Origin: Stomoxys calcitrans
Taxonomy: Eukaryota; Arthropoda; Insecta; Diptera; Muscidae
Length of the DNA: 64,000 bases
Assembly: GCF_963082655.1 (NCBI RefSeq)
Contig: NC_081553.1
Location: 15,652,643-15,716,642 of the forward strand
Direction: 5' to 3'
Each line of letters starts with the position of its first letter. Position 1 is the first letter of the stretch. The notes beneath the pieces were generated by a model. It was not told the origin of the DNA and did no database searches. It worked only from the letters and a program-made list of their open reading frames with translations. The translations under genes were made by a program, and so were the position numbers. This document shows, in pieces, positions 10,876-21,707 of this stretch.

Positions 10876-13133
10876 GAGTCTGTAAAACAAATTCTTTAAC
10901 TTATAATATCCTATACCACAGTAGTGGTATGTGGTAAAACTACTGGTCTGTGACACATTTCAACTGAATATTCCAACTTTTGAAATATTCTCAAGGCATA
11001 CTTCCCTATCTGCACTCAACAAATCTAAATTTGCTAATTTCTTGGCTAATAAACACAAACCGTTGCAATTTAAACTCCCATTGGGTGCAAATTGAATGGA
11101 GTGTGTGTATGCTCAAGCCAACATACCAAAAGCCATGGCCATGTACCCTTTGGGTACACCATAATGAATGAGGCTGCATATGCCAGATGTAATAAAAGCC
11201 AGACTGCAGCACAAAGATTTAAAGCAGGAACACCTTTCACATTTTCAATTCCCATTGACTTGTTAATGTAGTTAGGGTGCACTTGCCTGCTGCTTCAATG
11301 GCAAATTATGCCACTCAAAAAGATAAAACAAATACTAAGCGCCCTCTTAACCCGCGCATCTTCTACAACAACATCATGTCATGATGAAGACAGCAGAAAA
11401 AAAGTGTTGCTGCTGCTCCAACAGAGAGCTTCTGCAACGTAGGCTCATTCACTGAGCTTGTACATGAAGCATGACGAAGTGACGCCTTGATCTTGATATT
11501 GCCTGTGGCGTGGATGCATCTGCAACAATTAGCTCAGCAGGAGCCGAGGGAAAAATTCAAGTAAAACAAGAATAGCAGTTAAAAAAGAAAATTTAGAAAG
11601 AAAAGCAACAAGACGAATTTAGACCAGGAGATAAAAATCTTTGATCTGTGTCAGTGGTTTCGTGTTTTGTCACTAACCCTTCCACTATTGGGTTCTGGTG
11701 TCATACCACAAGCACTTAAAAGTCAATTGAATTGATGCAAGGGGAGATTGGTTGGCTAATAGTTCGAGACGCCGTTTGACTTTGTCAACTGATCTCAGTT
11801 GTGATTATTTGGAAGCTTGGAGCTTTTGCTTGTTTTGTATGTAGGTCTCGTTTAGTTTCGTTACGCCTTAGCTTTGCCTTGTCTGTCCACTTGTTAGTCT
11901 GTCGTGTTAATCGTTAATTTTATTATTTTATTATATGTTCGGGTAATTTTTTGTTTGTTGTTGGCTTTCCTCCCATCTGTTCATGACTGTTTGCTGCAGC
12001 ACAAAGATAAAAAAGGGCGTTGCGAGTGATCCAAGTGCCAGATTCCTCGTCCGCCTTCGGTTTGTTTTCTTTGCAGAGATCAAATAACGTCATCATCGCT
12101 GTGGTCTTTCAATTTCTGTGTCACTTCAATTGAGTATGACTGAAGTGTCTGGATGAATGAATGCTGGCTGGGCCTTTCTATTCATCACACACTGGGGTGT
12201 GAGCATAGCGGATTGTATAGCTTTTTGCTGTTGTTGCTGCTGTTGTTCATGGCCCAGACACTTTAGAAATTCTGAAAGCAATTTCTTCTTATTTAATATT
12301 AATCAATTAAAATTAATTCGCATTAAATTGAGGTTAAAAATTAAAGAGAGATTTCTATAGACAAGATTAACAACAAGAAAAAGCAACGTCACCAGCCAGA
12401 GATTACTGTTAAACCTCTTTCGTGTACTTTGAAAACTTTGAGGGAGGAAGATCAGACGTACTCGTATTCAATTGTAGAACATTTATGAAAATAAAATCAC
12501 AGCTTATATACAATCATCAAATACATAGGATAGGAAAAGATTTGATTTTTCAGAAAATACCTAATATTCTGTATGGAAACAGATGAATTCAAGAAGTTCA
12601 ATAGGGAGATCCTTCTAAACATGTGGCAAAAATGATAATAACTGTTCCAAATTTGAACAGTAGAGATTTTTAAAAAAATTCCTGAATAGATCGAATTGAA
12701 CTTTTTAAAAAAATATGCTATGCTAAAATGTAACATGTCTTCTGTGCAAATTTAGAGAGCAATCGAAGACTCGGATTTATTTTCTGCAACATAAAATTAT
12801 AGTCAACTGGCTTTCTATGTTACTAAAAACTATTGTACTGACATTTACAATAGTTATTTCTCATCTCTTGAGAGTGAGAGAAGGCAACACCAACGTGTTA
12901 CATACTTCAAACACACTTTCCTAACCGTAAACAATATTTAACTGTATGATAAATGTCTTACTGAAGTTAAGGATATGTTATACTCAGGCTTAAGAATCAA
13001 ATTTCCTAATATAAAGTAAAAAATCATTCACCAAAGAAAAATTTTCACTAAAAAGTAAAAAAAACAAATCTATGAAATTGTTTGCATTGTATTATTAATT
13101 AATATTCTTAATATTTAGAAATATACCACCAGA
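10876..13133. other. intron 1 sequence without recognised elements
   Basis: This stretch is less repetitive than the flanks and more balanced in base composition around 11300-12250. I see no open frame with family resemblance, no RNA gene and no transposon ends. If the intron carries enhancers, this is a candidate block because it is free of repeats; that is only a suggestion. Confidence 0.4.
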
Positions 13134-13443
13134 GGCCACCGTAGCGCATAGGTTAGCATGTCCGCCTATGACGCTGAACGCCTGGGTTCGAATCCTGGCG
13201 AGACCATCAGAAACATTTTCAGCGGTGGGTTTCCCCTCCTAATGCTGGCGACATTTGTGAGGTACTATGCCATGTAGAACTTCTCTCCAAAGAGGTGTCG
13301 CACTGCGGCACGCCGTTCGGACTCGGCTATAAAAAGAAGGCCCCTTATCATTGAGCTTAAAAGTTGAATCGGACTGCACTCATTGATATGTGAGAAGTTT
13401 GCCCCTGTTCCTTAGTGGAATGTCCATGGGCAAAATTTGCATT
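13134..13443 (+). mobile_element. full-length tRNA-derived SINE (310 bp) with target duplication
   Basis: This is the best copy of the family. The head is GGCCACCGTAGCGCATAGG (A box) with GGGTTCGAATCC (B box). The body includes GCGGCACGCCGTTCGGACTC and TATAAAAAG, and the tail GTCCATGGGCAAAATTTGCA. It is flanked by TACCACCAGA (13124-13133) and TACCACCAAA (13444-13453), a probable 10-bp target duplication with one change. This sets the family length at about 310 bp. Confidence 0.9.
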
Positions 13444-13831
13444 TACCACCAAAGAAAATCTGCCCTTAACAAATTTGACATTTTATTAAAAAAATTAAGG
13501 AAAAAAAACTTTCAGCAAAGGAAAATGATCTTAAAAGAATTTAAAAGTTGAACATATTTGTACGAACAATATTTACAGTAACATTGTTTTAATTAAAACA
13601 AAGATTGCCGATTGAAGGGATTCAGCATAAATGTGGGAGGGTTACTTTATAAATTGGTTATTTTATAATGGGTATTCTTTATAAGCCAAAATCGGGTAAT
13701 TCATAAAAAGACACTTTAGGAAATAGAAAATATATTCCTATGGAAATGGAATGTAAAATTGCATTCCCGAAAATTTGATAAGGATCCAGAACTTAAATCA
13801 AAAGATCCGTTTGTAAAGAGCTATAAAATTT

Positions 13832-14610
13832 AATGTTTGAAGATTATTGCATGCAAATGTTGACCTTAACTGTGCCTCAAAAAGTACATCTAGTACGCTT
13901 AGTCCAATTATGGCATACGTTTTCCAATATTTCGGCCGGTATCTCACGAATAAATGCTTTTATCTTCCGATGTGTCAATTGAAGCGGGCTTGTCTGTATA
14001 GACATGAGCTTTAACAACCACCCACAAAAAATAGTCTAAAGGCGTTAAATCGCACGATCTAGGCGGCCCATTGACCGGTACCGAACGTGGAATAAAATAT
14101 TCACCGAACTCGTCACTCGATAAGTCCACTGTTACGCGTACTGTGTGGTATGTGGCACCGCCATGTCATGCAAGTCAAGCTCTTGCATTTTGGACAAAAA
14201 AAAGTAGGATATCATCTCACGATAGCGCTCACCACCACAGTTACGTTACGATTCCCATCAACTTGGAAGAAGTACGGTCCAACGATGCCACCAGCCCTTA
14301 AACCGCACAAAATTGTGACTTTTTCTGGATGCATTGGTAGCTCTTGCAATGTTTCTGGCTGATCTTCACTCCAAAATCGACAATAGTGCTTATTTAAGTA
14401 CCCATTGAGCCAAAAATAACCTTCTTCGCTGAACACAAAATTCTGTATTGCGGTAGGTCGTTTGGCTTAATTTCTTGCACCAGCTATATTTTGAAAGGTT
14501 TCACACCTAAATCCTTCCCTAAATTTTTTTACGTTTTTGAGTAAAGAGGCCCAATTCTTGCGAACGGCAACGAATCGATAATTATTGTCGTGGCAGTTTG
14601 ATCGGGCAGC
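13832..14610 (-). pseudogene. degraded IS630/Tc1/mariner-type transposase
   Basis: On the - strand, pieces of one transposase appear in order. They are a KDLGVKPFKI linker, then FSEEGYFWLNG (where the relatives have FSDEAHFWLNG), LQELPMHPEKVTI, GGIVGPYFF, GEYFIPRSVPVN, CDLTPLDYFLW, AHVYTDKPASID and a C-terminal end followed by a stop near 13832. The family is the same as in the 8308-8914 foldback element. It is dead: the first catalytic Asp is Glu, the segment around the second catalytic Asp is deleted, and there are several frameshifts and stops. The N-terminal DNA-binding part is mostly missing. No clear terminal repeats were found. Confidence 0.85.
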
Positions 14611-14635
14611 CGCTTCTGCAGTGAGAAGACATTGT

Positions 14636-14955
14636 GCAAAATGTCAGCTAAATCAGATAAAAATTGCCCACTCTAGAGGCTCGAGGAGTATTACCGGGAG
14701 ATTGGTTTATATGGGAGTTATATCTAAACGTGGACCGATTTGGCTATTTACACATCCCAACTGACCTACAATATTTCTAAAAATGACAGTGGCTAGTTTT
14801 ACTTCTTTGAAATAGGCGTGCTTGCGACAGACGGACGAATGGACAGGGCTAGATTTACTTAAAATTTTATGAAAATATCTACGAATATTTCGAGGTGTAA
14901 GAAACAAAATGACGAAATAAGTGTACCCCCATCCTATGGTGGAGGGTACAAGAAT
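14636..14955 (+). mobile_element. family T element, 3' end only
   Basis: One partial unit (GCCCACTCTAGAGGCTCGAG) is followed by the family 3' section: GACAGACGGACG, ATATTTCGAG, and the terminal CCCCCATCCTATGGTGGAGG. The 5' part is missing, perhaps cut off by the transposase remnant to its left. Confidence 0.75.
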
Positions 14956-15204
14956 TATATAGTCTATGTCTATCAACATTTTTAGATTATATGTACCGTT
15001 TTTGATTCCATATTGAACAAACAAAAATGTTTCAGCTTTTGCATATAAGAATAACTTATTTCTCATTATAAGTGAATGAAAAGAGAGTGCAGATATTAAT
15101 TCGGATGGATTTTTCAGTTAATATACCTTAACCTATTAATGGATGCCTAATTTCAACCGTTACTATTTTTTTTTTCTTACTAATTTTTACTTTTAAATTT
15201 TTAG

Positions 15205-15517
15205 GACTACGACGAAAACTTCGACGAAGATATGGAAGCTGAACGTGATTTGGCTGAGGATGCCCAATGGAAGAAAATCCAACAGAACACATTCACCCGT
15301 TGGGCCAATGAACATCTAAAGACCATTGATCGCTCCATAGCCAATTTGGAAAGTGATCTTTCCGATGGTTTGCGTCTGATTGCCCTAATCGAAGTGCTGT
15401 CACAAAAACGCATGCCCAAATACAATAAAAGACCAACATTCCGTTCACAAAAATTGGAAAATGTTTCAGTGGCATTGAAATTTCTAGAAGATGAGGGTAT
15501 TAAAATTGTTAATATTG
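15205..15517 (+). CDS. cher: cheerio (filamin) coding exon 2: acidic leader and CH1
   Basis: Residues 346-449 plus one base of codon 450. The exon starts after a TTTTTAG acceptor and ends at ATTG|GTAAGT (phase 1). It opens with an acidic stretch ([16 protein letters not shown]), then enters the first calponin-homology domain at about residue 366 ([13 protein letters not shown]). Other CH1 hallmarks are [15 protein letters not shown], the [16 protein letters not shown] segment and [12 protein letters not shown]. In filamins this domain, together with CH2, binds F-actin and anchors the dimeric crosslinker to the cortical cytoskeleton. The match to insect cheerio is essentially unbroken. An in-frame ATG at 15232 (M355) could serve a shorter isoform made from another promoter, but nothing here shows one. 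Confidence 0.97.
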
Positions 15518-18186
15518 GTAAGTAGAAGAAGTCTTTAATAATTTCAAATATTTTCTGCATTTCATCACTTCTCACGTTCATTGTTGCTGTAGAGATTATA
15601 AATAATATATTCCATAAGGCAATAAAATCATCAAGTGATAATTGCAGCGATGTGCTACAAGATTTTTAATTTCTTAAGTCTTGTAATGACATACAGAGTT
15701 GCATCGTTATCGGTTTCTTAACGAATGATTTCATATTATTTTTTTAAATTCCAAGTCTCATTAATAATCAACATCAGATTTTATTGTCGTTGCCCCATCA
15801 ACTGTAGCTCAGTGGTGGGGAGGCAGTATCATCATCACCATGATCTTTGTGGCTCTAAATGACATGCCCCATGTGTTCAATATGTTATTTCATTTATGAT
15901 TAATATTTTTTAACAAGAATATTTTTTCCTTCAAATTTTAATTTCTATTTCATTGGCCACCATCATTGGCCTTTTTTTTGTTTTCATAAAAATTATTGCT
16001 TTTTGATAAATTCCTTGGGGTATTGCATAATGCATGGCACATGCGTTCCGTTTATTCAAATTCTGAAATTCTTGGGAAATTTTGTTTTGTTGTCATCTGA
16101 ATACAGAGTTTTGTGGTCTCTTATCTTGAAATTGTCGACCAAGCAAACAGTAGTGGCCATTAAAAGAGCACAGAATTTTTATAGTTTAACAAAAATTATT
16201 GGAAAACAGCCCAACCTATGAAAAAATTGTTCCCAATAAAAACGTCTCGAAAAATGTTTTCTTCTTTACTGCATTTTGGCAAATTTTAATTTTATTGAGG
16301 AGCAACTCGAAAACATCATTGACCTTCATCCAAAAAGATTATCATCCTTTTAATTTCTATCCTGTTTGGAATATTCGAATACACAGACCAAGATCAACGG
16401 TACTTTGATATAGTTAATCTGCTTATCCTTCTGCTATTTATTTCAACATCTTCATTGACTTCCTCACCAAATTTAAAAATTCTCAACGTTAGGTCAGTGG
16501 TGTAGAGCTTGTGAGGCGGTGTGTTCAAGGCTAAGCTTAGAATAGTAACGGCTGGATACCATCATATGGTGGACAGGCAGGCAAAGCGACATTCATCCAA
16601 GTTTGTTTCTTCGGTTGGTTGCTTGGATCGACCACCATGGCTTCGGATTTGTTTAAATATGTGAAACATATTTGTGTTTTTTTGTTTGCCTCGGGCTCTG
16701 AATCTCCCTTTCGGTTTCGAAGCCACAAAATGACATCATTCATTGGGTTTGTTTTTCAGAGTTTGAAAATATATTTTTTTGTTTTAGCTTGGCTAGAGTT
16801 TTTACTTTCATTCGGAATGTCGGTGTTGAATCGCAAAATTTTTTTTATTTATTGTATTTTTTATTTGCTTATTTTGTTTATTATAAGCAATGCATTCGTT
16901 CAGTATACGGTATGAAGGTGATACAGTGTTAGTACATACATTCTTTTCTGCAATAAGACATGTATGAATGTTCAATTCATACATTGTCCAGCCATTCATT
17001 TGTTAGGCTCTATATCTACTGAATATTGAAAATTTTGTAATTCAGTTACATGTGATTTTCTTTTGTTCTGTTATTTTTTTGCTAGTACTGTTGAACACGT
17101 TGTATTGCAATGCAAAACAAAAAATGGCAATACAATAAAAAAATTACTCATACTTCCATTCCATTCATAGGTGTTGATGACTTTGACTATGACAACAACT
17201 ACATTGCTATCATCTTGCATTTTTAGTAAAAACAATTAAGCCAGTTGTTGTGTCCGTCCTTCCGTTTTGATTTTGGTCAAACCATTGCAAAACAACTGTT
17301 ACCTCATCGTATTGGGGCGATTCTTAGTTAAAAAGGCAAATTAAGCTTATGGACTAGTCTCTAAATTTGGTCATATTAAATCCTCTAAGGAGTTGAATTG
17401 CTTGACTTAGAATTTTAATTTGTGCTGCATGTTTTAATTTTATTTGTATCGTTTTTTTATAGCCATTAGCTAATTGAATTTTATTGCTGAAATGATGTTA
17501 AATTTTTTTAGCAAATATTCCATGATCAGTTTCAAACCGATGAATCTTGTAGTTGGGAGAGGTTGTGTGGACTTACGAACACAAAGAATCTAAAAATATG
17601 TGTAAACGAGTTATACATCCTTCACCCCAGAGAGTGCATGACAAGTTCTAAAATAGACCATCCAACCATGATTGTTGAAAGTTTGAACAGAAGATCATGT
17701 ACAAAATTGCATTCAATTCTAGTTCTAAAAAAATTAAATTCTTCCACGTTCTAGAACATGTCAAAAAGAAAGATCGAAAGGTAGCTATATACAAACGGTT
17801 ATGAAAATATAACCCTTTTCAAGTCAGAAGACTTCAATAGTCAAGAACCGCTTAACATGTATGTTTTAACAGGCTAGAGTATTGTAAATCACAATAAATA
17901 TCACATACAAGCCAAATAGGAGAGAATTGTATCCTCATTGGGTTCTAGAGGTTAAATTAAGTCAAAAACTTAAAACGAAATTACCGATATTATTGGTAAT
18001 AAAAAAACATCGTTAGAGTTTTTGGCGAAAAAATACCGATATAATTTTTGATTAAAAAAAATACTCCAAAAACAAAATTATCGATATAATAACAATTATC
18101 TATATAATTTTTGATAAAAAGTTATCGACATAAGTTAAAATAAAATGTTTTCGATATAATTTTTAGTAAAACGTTACAAATACAAA

Positions 18187-18270
18187 TTTTGACCATGAAC
18201 ATTCCACTAAGGAACAGGGGTAAACTTCTCACATATCAATGAGTGCAATTTTAAACTCAATGATAAGATT
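18187..18270 (-). mobile_element. SINE 3' tail fragment, reverse
   Basis: The complement of the family tail is present: CATGAACATTCCACTAAGGA followed by CACATATCAATGAGTGCA. The 5' part of the element is absent. It sits inside the ATCGATA-rich array. Confidence 0.75.
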
Positions 18271-18612
18271 CAAATTATCGTTACAATTTTTAATAAAACA
18301 TAATCGATAACATTTTTGATGAAAATCATCGATATAATAGTAAATATAAAATTATCGATATAATATTTGATAAAAAATTGTCGATATAATTTTTGGTATA
18401 AAATTATCGATAGTTATAATAAAAAATTCGATACCGATAAAATTGTTAATCAAAAACCATTGATATTAAAAATAATTGATAAAATTTTAAAGAAAAATTT
18501 ATAAAACTTTGAATCGATATGAGAAAAAAATTATCAAATGAAATATATAGATATAAAATAATAATAAATAGTATATCGATAAAATATGATAATAAATAAT
18601 GTATCGGTATAG

Positions 18613-18815
18613 GTTAGGTTGGCGTAGGATGATGCCAAGACCTTGGTCGTCTAAACATCCACGCTGGCCAGATTAGGGCCCATTGTGATTCCTCATCTTC
18701 CCCCGCCTTCTTCCGATGAATTCACTTCACAAAGCTAGGCGTCCGTTAATGTACTTTCTGGTGCCACCCGGAAGCACCTATTTACGTCTCTTAGTTCTTC
18801 TATTGCCTTAGAAAA
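18613..18815. repeat. GC-richer inserted block, unclassified
   Basis: About 200 bp beginning near GGTTAGGTTGGCGTAGGATG interrupts the ATCGATA array with clearly different composition. It has phrases such as CAGATTAGGGCCCATTGTGA that resemble the block at 20300-20480. Probably an old retroposed fragment; no coding frame survives. Confidence 0.35.
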
Positions 18816-20117
18816 AAATATTGGTACAATAATTATCAACAACATTTGTGAAAAAAATCGATACAATTTTTAATTAAAAAGTTCAACAAATAACCTTTTT
18901 GTTTGGTATTTCTTATATAGATAAATCGATATCGACAGCTATACAATCATATTTCCTCTGGAAATCCAAATAATTCGTTTGACTTGCGCTAACCAATTCA
19001 CTGAAAAATGTTTGGATGGTTACTTAAACACGCCTAAACACACCTACTATATATACCATTTTCGATAACTACAATTATGGTTGTTAACTTGTTTTTCAGC
19101 TTGGTATGCATAGCATAATTGGACCTTACATTAAAAAAATCTGTGTTGAAAACTATCTGTCCTTCGAACAAAAAATATTCATAATGCCTCTCTTAAAATT
19201 CAAAATAACTTATAACATGAATTGCTTAACTTTAACATGATAATTAGTTATTGGGAAGCGATTGTGCCAGGTCCATTTCAAACGCTTTAAAAAAAAAGAG
19301 AAGAAAGACGAATGTGCAAATGAGATGGTTAGAAGTCTACTACAAAAGATAAGAACTTTAAGCGAATGACTGATGACTACAAGATAACTGCTTTAGCTTC
19401 TATGGTTAACTCTCAAGTCTAAATTAGAAAACCTGTCCGTGGCATCAAGTCACTTTGAAGAGTTTAAAAGAAAAAAATTAAACTCTATTTTTTGTCTCTT
19501 TGGCCAATCTTGACCATGGCAAAAACATTGTGGCATGTCACTGACTGACAACTGACATTCAATGCCCGCTGCTGTTGATCTTGGCTTAAACGAAAGAAAA
19601 ATCATCAACCAAGATAGTACAACATCAAACCAAAAGAAGTTACACGGCAAAACTTGTGGCAAACATGCGTCTTTTAAGCATTTTTTCCAATATATGGAAT
19701 GTGGTTGCGACTTGCATGTTTGCTTGGCTAACAGCCTGCCAGAACGACAATTTCTCTTATCTGCTCCAACTCATATTCTATGGCTTGAGTCTAGAAGAAG
19801 AGTCAGTCAGCCAGTTTAGTGTTAGCTTCAAGTTATAGTGCTTACCAATAACATGTTCTTCGTTCTTGGCTAGCATCATAAAACTGTAAAACGTAACATG
19901 TTTTGTAGCAACAAAAAATATATTGAAGGAGAAACAAAAACTATTTCTGCGAAGGGGATACTTGCGGAACCATAGATTCTATTACCCTTACCAGTTGACA
20001 CAATGTGGGTTGTATTTTGTATTGGCACAGTGGTGTTGAAGTGAAGTTGGGCAAGTAAATTTATGTTATATTTCTTATAACAAATTTGGATATGAAGATT
20101 AAAGTATCATGGAAGAA

Positions 20118-20240
20118 AGGATTCTCATATCAATAAGTGCTATCCCATGGTAATTTTAACGATGTAGTCGAGTTTGATTTAGGGTGCCGCATAGACATTA
20201 CTTCTTAGAAATTTTTTAAATGGTTAAATACCTCACAAGT
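20118..20240 (-). mobile_element. very degenerate SINE fragment, reverse
   Basis: Pieces of the reversed family body can be followed in order: CTCATATCAATAAGTGCT, TTTTAACGATG, GGTGCCGCATAGAC, and ACCTCACAAGTGTCGCCAG. The head is gone. Confidence 0.5.
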
Positions 20241-20299
20241 GTCGCCAGATGCAGTTAGGCGATTGGTAAGATAGATTGACCGTCTTTCTTCAAACAGAT

Positions 20300-20490
20300 T
20301 GTTTCAGACAATTTTAGTCCATTGTGATATCACAGTGGCAACAGACCAGGCCTCTTTTTGGAAATTCGGGGTCGCTAAAAACTAAGCTACCAGGGAGCTT
20401 ATTCTGACATCGCCAGGATTTGAACCCATCCCTTAACATAGCATATGCAAATGCTTAAATTTGCGCCGAGATGGCCTCTACAAGAGATAA
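20300..20490 (-). repeat. second tRNA-like retroposon fragment
   Basis: On the reverse strand GGGTTCAAATCCTGGC resembles a pol III B box. It is followed by CTCCCTGGTAGCTTAGTT and CACTGTGATATCACAATGG. It differs from the main SINE family in this window. A degraded A-box-like region may lie upstream around 20450. Assignment as a SINE is tentative. Confidence 0.35.
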
Positions 20491-21707
20491 TTACCATTCT
20501 TAATTTGTTTCTAGTAGATCCTCTCCCCCTCAGAATGCCATCTTCAAATTGGAAAGCCCAAATTTTCTTCAGTTTATCTGAAATGTACATTAAATTCTCA
20601 CAGCTGAGATTATTCCATCACACTGTTCTTAGGTTGATTGACAGCAAATAACACCGCTAAACATAAATGCCAAGATGAAATTTTGCAAACAAACAAAAAA
20701 AAAGCTGCAACTTTTACGACCAACGAGATATCCATAACCACACAAAACATGACTATCGACTAGACAGTGCTGTTATTATGCCACAAAGTGACAATCAGAG
20801 GTAAGCGTCTTCATTTACCTGGGGTCCGGTGTAAAATGGCTCAGATTACCTGTAGGGTCATTACACTGCTACTTCTCGCATTACCACACAACGATGTTAT
20901 AAAATATTACCTTGACTTGTTGGACTGGCGTTAATTGCGGCCTTAAGCTAAACTTGGAAAGCTAAAGCGTAGAGTTCTATAACAAAACAATGAAAAAACG
21001 CTAACAACATGATCAACCACGTTCCAATAGAAACCATCTTTTGCTATCATTGATCAGAAGATTCATTACTTTCTTAGACAACCCCATTTGAGTTGCGTCC
21101 ACAAGAAGAAAGAAGATTGATCTTTGTTTAACGTTTTGGCTTTTCTTCTTTAAGGATAGCAGCTTTCCTCTTTTGAGACAGCAGAAAAAAAAAATCAGCA
21201 AATGTTTTCACTGCCAGTTTTCCATCTTCAACTTGGCAATAGCAACAACCATCATTGGTAACAGTTACCATCACCATTCAAGCTGGCTCTGTAACCCATT
21301 TTCAGCTTATTTGCCACTTGCCGGCTTTGTACATCAAATTAATTTATAACGAGTGCGATTACTTGATTGTTGCTGTTGCTTCTAGTTTTACTTCTGCTTC
21401 TGTTTTGACTTCTTTGTCCCCTCATCCATTGATAATTAATTGTTAGTAAGCAACTTACCAAACCAATCAATAATCAGACACTGATTATCTGTCTGAATCA
21501 ACTATAAAATGATTAAATGTCTGCAATAGGTTTTTATTCAAACAAATTACTTAAGCCAAATGTCTTTAAAAAATTTGTTTCGATTTTAGAGAAAATGTTA
21601 ATAAGGAAAACGGTTTTTAAATGAAAGTTAACTGACCAGAAGACAGAGTGAAGATCAATTGTCGGGGGATTTGGTGTACACCAGCCAGAAACTTGTTCAA
21701 CATTTGG

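Larger units (their letters stand above)
2478..15204 (+). other. cher: cher intron 1 (12.7 kb, phase 0)
   Basis: The intron is bounded by CAG|GTGGGT and TTTTTAG|GACTAC. It contains SINE copies, a duplicated segment, three family T copies with nested insertions, a mariner-type foldback element and a dead transposase, listed separately. Stretches 2478-3073, 4625-5454, 5600-6778 and 13454-13831 are AT-rich and show nothing I can name. I found no nested host gene. Confidence 0.8.
17965..18960. repeat. degenerate short tandem repeat rich in ATCGATA
   Basis: Variants of AAAATTATCGATATAATTTTTGA recur roughly every 17-40 bases, more than twenty times. It is broken by a reverse SINE tail (18187-18270) and by an unrelated 200-bp block (18613-18815). 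Many units contain TATCGATA or ATCGATA, the core bound by DREF/BEAF-type factors in Drosophila; whether that matters here is untested. It looks like an old, decayed array. Confidence 0.6.

Noticed and set aside
13134..13200. Apparent tRNA gene (A and B boxes)
   Set aside because: The sequence continues into the SINE body, recurs many times with the same body, and does not fold into a full acceptor stem; it is the SINE promoter.
15232..15234. ATG inside exon 2 as the main cher start codon
   Set aside because: The open frame extends upstream to the splice acceptor and the conserved acidic residues before it match filamin; kept only as a possible alternative start.
15207..15581. 124-codon open frame on the - strand
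   Set aside because: It is the antisense of the CH1 exon, which is the conserved strand.
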